The notes under the pieces were generated by a model, which worked only from the letters and a program-made list of their open reading frames with translations, made no database searches and was not told the origin of the DNA. The position numbers were made by a program, and so were the translations under genes. Of a DNA stretch of 64,000 nt, positions 61,108 through 64,000 are shown piece by piece (position 1 is the first letter of the stretch; every line of letters starts with the position of its first letter). Source of the DNA: an uncultured Sutterella sp. (GTDB lineage: Bacteria > Pseudomonadota > Gammaproteobacteria > Burkholderiales > Burkholderiaceae_F); assembly GCA_900543805.1 (NCBI GenBank), contig UQTE01000010.1:1-64000 (forward strand). Reading direction: 5' to 3'.

Positions 61108-62204
61108 CACTGTCCTCTTTTCAAAACAATACGCAGGTCGTGGCCGACCTGATCGGTGGAAACGATGGTCCATCGCGGCGCCTCGCCCGGCGCGGCCGGT
61201 AGCGGCAGGGTCGCAATGGGAAGGCCCTCGCCGAAAAGGCAGGGAGCCTGATAAAGGAGAATTTCGTCGACGAGGCCCGCTTCGAGGAAGGCGCCCGAGA
61301 GCCTGGCGCCCGCTTCGACGTGCACTTCGTTCACGTCCCGACGGGCGAGTTCCTCAAGAAGTGCCCGCAGGTCGACCGCGCCCCCGCTTCCAGGGAGTTC
61401 GAGCACTTCGGCGCCCGCGGCTTCGAGCGCGGCGCGGCGCTCGGCGTCCTTCGAGAGCGTGACGATCAAAACGTCGCCGGGCGCCTGAAAGAGCTTGGCT
61501 TCGGGCGGCGTGCGAAGCTTCGAATCGAGCACGACGCGAAGCGGCATGCGGACCTGGTCGGGAAGACGCGGCGTCATTTGCGGGTCGTCCGCGAGCACGG
61601 TGCCCACACCCGTCACCACGGCGCCCGCGCGGCCGCGGGCGTGGAAATTGTCTTCTCTCGCGGCGGGACCCGTAATCCACTGCGAACGGCCGTCGGGAAA
61701 GGCCGTGCGGCCGTCGAGCGTCGCCGCCGTCTTGAGGCGCACCCAGGGGAGTCCCGTGCGCATTCTCGTCATGAAGCCGCGGTTCTTCCAGAAGGCCTCT
61801 TCTTCAAGAACCGGACCGTCCACGCGGATTCCCGCCTCTTCGAGAATGCGGATGCCCCGCCCCGAGACGAGGGGATTCGGATCGCGAGACCCGATGACGA
61901 CGCGCGCGAAGCGCGCCTCGCGCACCGCGAGCGCGCAGGGAGGCGTACGCCCGTAGTGCGAGCAGGGCTCGAGCGTCACGTAGAGCGTGGCACCCTCGGT
62001 GTCGACGCCCTTTTCAAAGGCGTCGCGAAGCGCCATCACCTCGGCGTGCGGACCGCCCGCGCGCTGCGTGAATCCCTGCGCAAGAAGACGGTCGTCCCGA
62101 ACGATCAGGGCGCCGACCGCCGGATTGGGTGGCGAGAGGCGTTCGGCCCCCGAAGCGACTTCGAGCGCCCGACGCATCCACTTCACATCGGTTTCGTTCG
62201 TCAT
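61107..62204 (-). CDS. ribD: Bifunctional pyrimidine deaminase/reductase RibD
   Basis: This 365-residue protein combines a zinc-dependent deaminase (about 1-145) with a reductase (about 150-365) for steps two and three of riboflavin synthesis. Zinc ligands appear in GPHAEVMALRDA (about 50-61) and LEPCSHYGRTPPC (about 78-90). The reductase has VRLKTAATLDGRTAFPDG and VTGVGTVLADDP. It overlaps nrdR by 4 bases. Confidence 0.96.
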   Translation of the reverse strand: MTNETDVKWMRRALEVASGAERLSPPNPAVGALIVRDDRLLAQGFTQRAGGPHAEVMALRDAFEKGVDTEGATLYVTLEPCSHYGRTPPCALAVREARFARVVIGSRDPNPLVSGRGIRILEEAGIRVDGPVLEEEAFWKNRGFMTRMRTGLPWVRLKTAATLDGRTAFPDGRSQWITGPAAREDNFHARGRAGAVVTGVGTVLADDPQMTPRLPDQVRMPLRVVLDSKLRTPPEAKLFQAPGDVLIVTLSKDAERRAALEAAGAEVLELPGSGGAVDLRALLEELARRDVNEVHVEAGARLSGAFLEAGLVDEILLYQAPCLFGEGLPIATLPLPAAPGEAPRWTIVSTDQVGHDLRIVLKRGQ

Positions 62205-62767
62205 GCCTTCTCCGAGCCGTCGCGGCGGATCCGCATCTGACGGCGCTTTTCCTTTTCTTCGAGCGCGTCCTTGTGCGCGAGCGCCTTGAAGGCCTCCACG
62301 TCGAAAGTGCGCTTGGTGGGCTCCACGGCGCGCTCGATCATCTCGATGAAGCCTTCGGGTTCGTTGACGTTGAAGTACACCGAGGCGAACCGGATGTAGG
62401 CGATGGTGTCGAGTCCGCGCAGGGCTTCAAGCACAAGTTCGCCCAAGCGGCTCGAGCGGATTTCGCTCTCGCCCGACAAAATGAGCGTGCGCTCGATGCC
62501 GTCGACGGCCTCCTGCACGCGCTGCGGCGAAACGGGACGCTTTCGAAGCGCAAGCGACATCGAGGCGTAGAGCTTGTCGCGGTTGTATTCGACGCGCGCG
62601 CCCCCCTTCTTGACGATGTAGGGCATCTCAAGGGCCGCCCGCTCGAAGGTCGTGAAGCGTTTGCCGCACTTGACGCACTGCCGACGACGTCGAATGACGG
62701 TGCCCTCCTCGGGAGAGCGGGAGTCAATGACCTGGGTGTCCTTGTGCTGGCAAAAGGGGCAACGCAT
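62201..62767 (-). CDS. nrdR: Ribonucleotide reductase repressor NrdR
   Basis: This 188-residue regulator has an N-terminal zinc ribbon (CPFCQHKDTQVIDSR and CVKCGKRFTTFE, about 3-40) and an ATP-cone domain (about 50-140). It senses adenine nucleotides and represses nrd genes. The ATG at 62767 starts MRCPFCQHKD; the frame opens at 62785. The C-terminal 35 residues are an extra charged tail (ALEEKEKRRQMRIRRDGSEK) beyond the usual length of about 150. Confidence 0.95.
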   Translation of the reverse strand: MRCPFCQHKDTQVIDSRSPEEGTVIRRRRQCVKCGKRFTTFERAALEMPYIVKKGGARVEYNRDKLYASMSLALRKRPVSPQRVQEAVDGIERTLILSGESEIRSSRLGELVLEALRGLDTIAYIRFASVYFNVNEPEGFIEMIERAVEPTKRTFDVEAFKALAHKDALEEKEKRRQMRIRRDGSEKA

Positions 62768-62857
62768 GGTGCGCGGAATCTCCAAGAATGCGTGTGGAAA
62801 GGAGTTTGATTGTAACGTAGGAGCCGAGCGCGTGAGAACGTCCCGGCCCCGAAGCGG

Positions 62858-64000
62858 TCAGCGGTAAACCGGGAAGCGTTCGGTGAGCGCCTTCACGCCG
62901 AGCCGCACGCGCTCGAGAACGGCCTCGTCCCCGGGCGCCTCGAGAAGGTCGACGATCAGGTTCGCCGTCTCGCGCACTTCTTCGACGCCGAAGCCGCGCG
63001 TCGTCATGGCGGGCGTGCCGAGGCGGATGCCCGAGGTGACGAAGGGCTTTTCCGGGTCGTTCGGAATGGCGTTCTTGTTGACCGTGATGTTCGCGCGGTC
63101 GAGGAGTGCCTCGGCGTCCTTCCCGGTGATTTTCAGGGAACGCAGATCGACGAGCATGACGTGGCTCTGGGTGCCGCCCGAAACGATGCGAAGCCCCCGC
63201 GCCGTGAGGGTCTCGGCCAGGACCCGAGCGTTTTCGACGACGCGCTCCTGATAGACCTTGAATTCCGGGCGCAGCGCTTCGCCGAGCGCCACGGCCTTTG
63301 CCGCGATCACGTGCATGAGGGGACCGCCCTGCGTGCCGGGGAAGACGGCCGAATTGATTTTCTTTTCGAGCTCGGGGCGCATGAAGATGAGTCCGCCCCG
63401 GGGACCGCGAAGGGTTTTGTGGGTCGTCGTGGTGACGACGTCGGCGTGTCCGAAGGGCGTCGGATAGACGCCCGCCGCCACGAGCCCGGCGTAGTGGGCC
63501 ATGTCGACCATGAAGAGAGCGCCCGCTTCGTGGGCGATGCGGGCCATGCGCTCGAAGTCGATGGCGAGCGAATAGGCCGAGGCCCCCGCGATGAGGAGCT
63601 TCGGACGGTGTTCGAGCGCGAGCCGCTCGAGCGCGTCGTAGTCGATCGCTTCGTTTTCGTCGAGTCCGTAGGGAACGGCTTTGAAGTACTTCCCGGAAAT
63701 GTTGAGGGACATCCCGTGCGTGAGGTGGCCGCCCTCGGCGAGCGAAAGTCCCATGATCGTGTCGCCGGGCTCGAGAAGCGCAAAGAAGACGGCGGTGTTC
63801 GCCTGCGCGCCCGAATGCGGCTGCACGTTCACGGCCATCTCGACGCCCGCGGGCTCGCAAAAGAGACGCTTGGCGCGCTCGATCGCAAGGCGTTCCACTT
63901 CGTCGACATATTCGCAACCGCCGTAATAGCGCTTTCCGGGATAGCCTTCGGCGTACTTGTTCGTCAGCACGCTCCCCTGAGCCTCCATGACGGCGGGCGA
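62858..64000 (-). CDS. glyA: Serine hydroxymethyltransferase GlyA (5' end missing)
   Basis: This PLP enzyme interconverts serine and glycine, giving methylenetetrahydrofolate. About 380 C-terminal residues are present; the frame runs off the window edge in [20 protein letters not shown], so roughly 35 N-terminal residues are missing. It has the folate/PLP loop [25 protein letters not shown] and the Schiff-base Lys in [16 protein letters not shown]. It lies upstream of nrdR, the usual betaproteobacterial order. Confidence 0.97.
   Translation of the reverse strand, partial: SPAVMEAQGSVLTNKYAEGYPGKRYYGGCEYVDEVERLAIERAKRLFCEPAGVEMAVNVQPHSGAQANTAVFFALLEPGDTIMGLSLAEGGHLTHGMSLNISGKYFKAVPYGLDENEAIDYDALERLALEHRPKLLIAGASAYSLAIDFERMARIAHEAGALFMVDMAHYAGLVAAGVYPTPFGHADVVTTTTHKTLRGPRGGLIFMRPELEKKINSAVFPGTQGGPLMHVIAAKAVALGEALRPEFKVYQERVVENARVLAETLTARGLRIVSGGTQSHVMLVDLRSLKITGKDAEALLDRANITVNKNAIPNDPEKPFVTSGIRLGTPAMTTRGFGVEEVRETANLIVDLLEAPGDEAVLERVRLGVKALTERFPVYR

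Overview
The window is a gene-dense, high-GC stretch of a bacterial chromosome. It contains about 62 protein genes, one tRNA, the RNase P RNA and no mobile elements. Gene content and order fit a betaproteobacterium of the order Burkholderiales. Diagnostic blocks are proS/proB/obgE/rpmA/rplU facing ispB, then tRNA-Pro-coaE-zapD-yacG; a complete division and cell wall (dcw) cluster followed by lpxC, a DciA-like gene, secA, an argJ-like gene and a mutT-like gene; and glyA-nrdR-ribD-ribE-ribH-nusB-thiL-pgpA-pncC. The small gaps and the unusual decay of some conserved genes suggest a host-associated lineage such as Sutterellaceae. That last step is inference from general resemblance, not a database match.

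Layout. 1-3.0 kb: ybgC-tolQ-tolR-tolA (+), closed by a bidirectional terminator, with no tolB-pal. 3.0-7.9 kb: proS, proB, obgE, rpmA, rplU (-). 8.1-11.1 kb: ispB, tRNA-Pro(CGG), coaE, zapD, yacG (+). 11.1-17.1 kb: a complete phosphate regulon pstSCAB-phoU-phoB-phoR (-) behind a triple Pho box. 17.2-22.7 kb: a mutT-like gene, an ArgJ-like pseudoenzyme, secA and a GDPD-like gene (-). 22.8-23.65 kb: a DciA-like gene (+) overlapping lpxC tail to tail. 23.6-41.8 kb: the dcw cluster (-), from mraZ at the high end to ftsZ and lpxC, tightly overlapped and started by a sigma70 promoter with MraZ boxes. 42.0-44.6 kb: a one-chain ADP-forming acyl-CoA synthetase and rnpB (-). 44.7-49.5 kb: a PagP-barrel fusion, hemL and a DsbD/ScsB-type gene (+). 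49.6-51.2 kb: dacB (-). 51.2-54.4 kb: heat-shock groES-groL and pyrF (+). 54.5-64 kb (-): a YdgA-like gene, a CorC-like gene, pncC, pgpA, thiL, nusB, ribH, ribE, ribD, nrdR and a glyA gene cut by the window edge.

The most striking item is at 44731-45900. It encodes a lipid A palmitoyltransferase (PagP) with its catalytic His/Asp/Ser in place, joined in frame to what looks like a second outer-membrane beta-barrel ending in its own terminal Phe. The residue that sets the floor of the acyl-chain ruler in E. coli PagP (Gly88) is Ser here. Two neighbouring genes in conserved synteny also look like remodelled enzymes: an ArgJ homologue that has lost every catalytic motif I can align, and a MutT whose C-terminus looks like a shrunken ThiE-like half-barrel.

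No CRISPR array, insertion sequence, prophage or attachment site was seen. The only stretch over 300 bases without a protein gene is 44136-44730, which holds rnpB.
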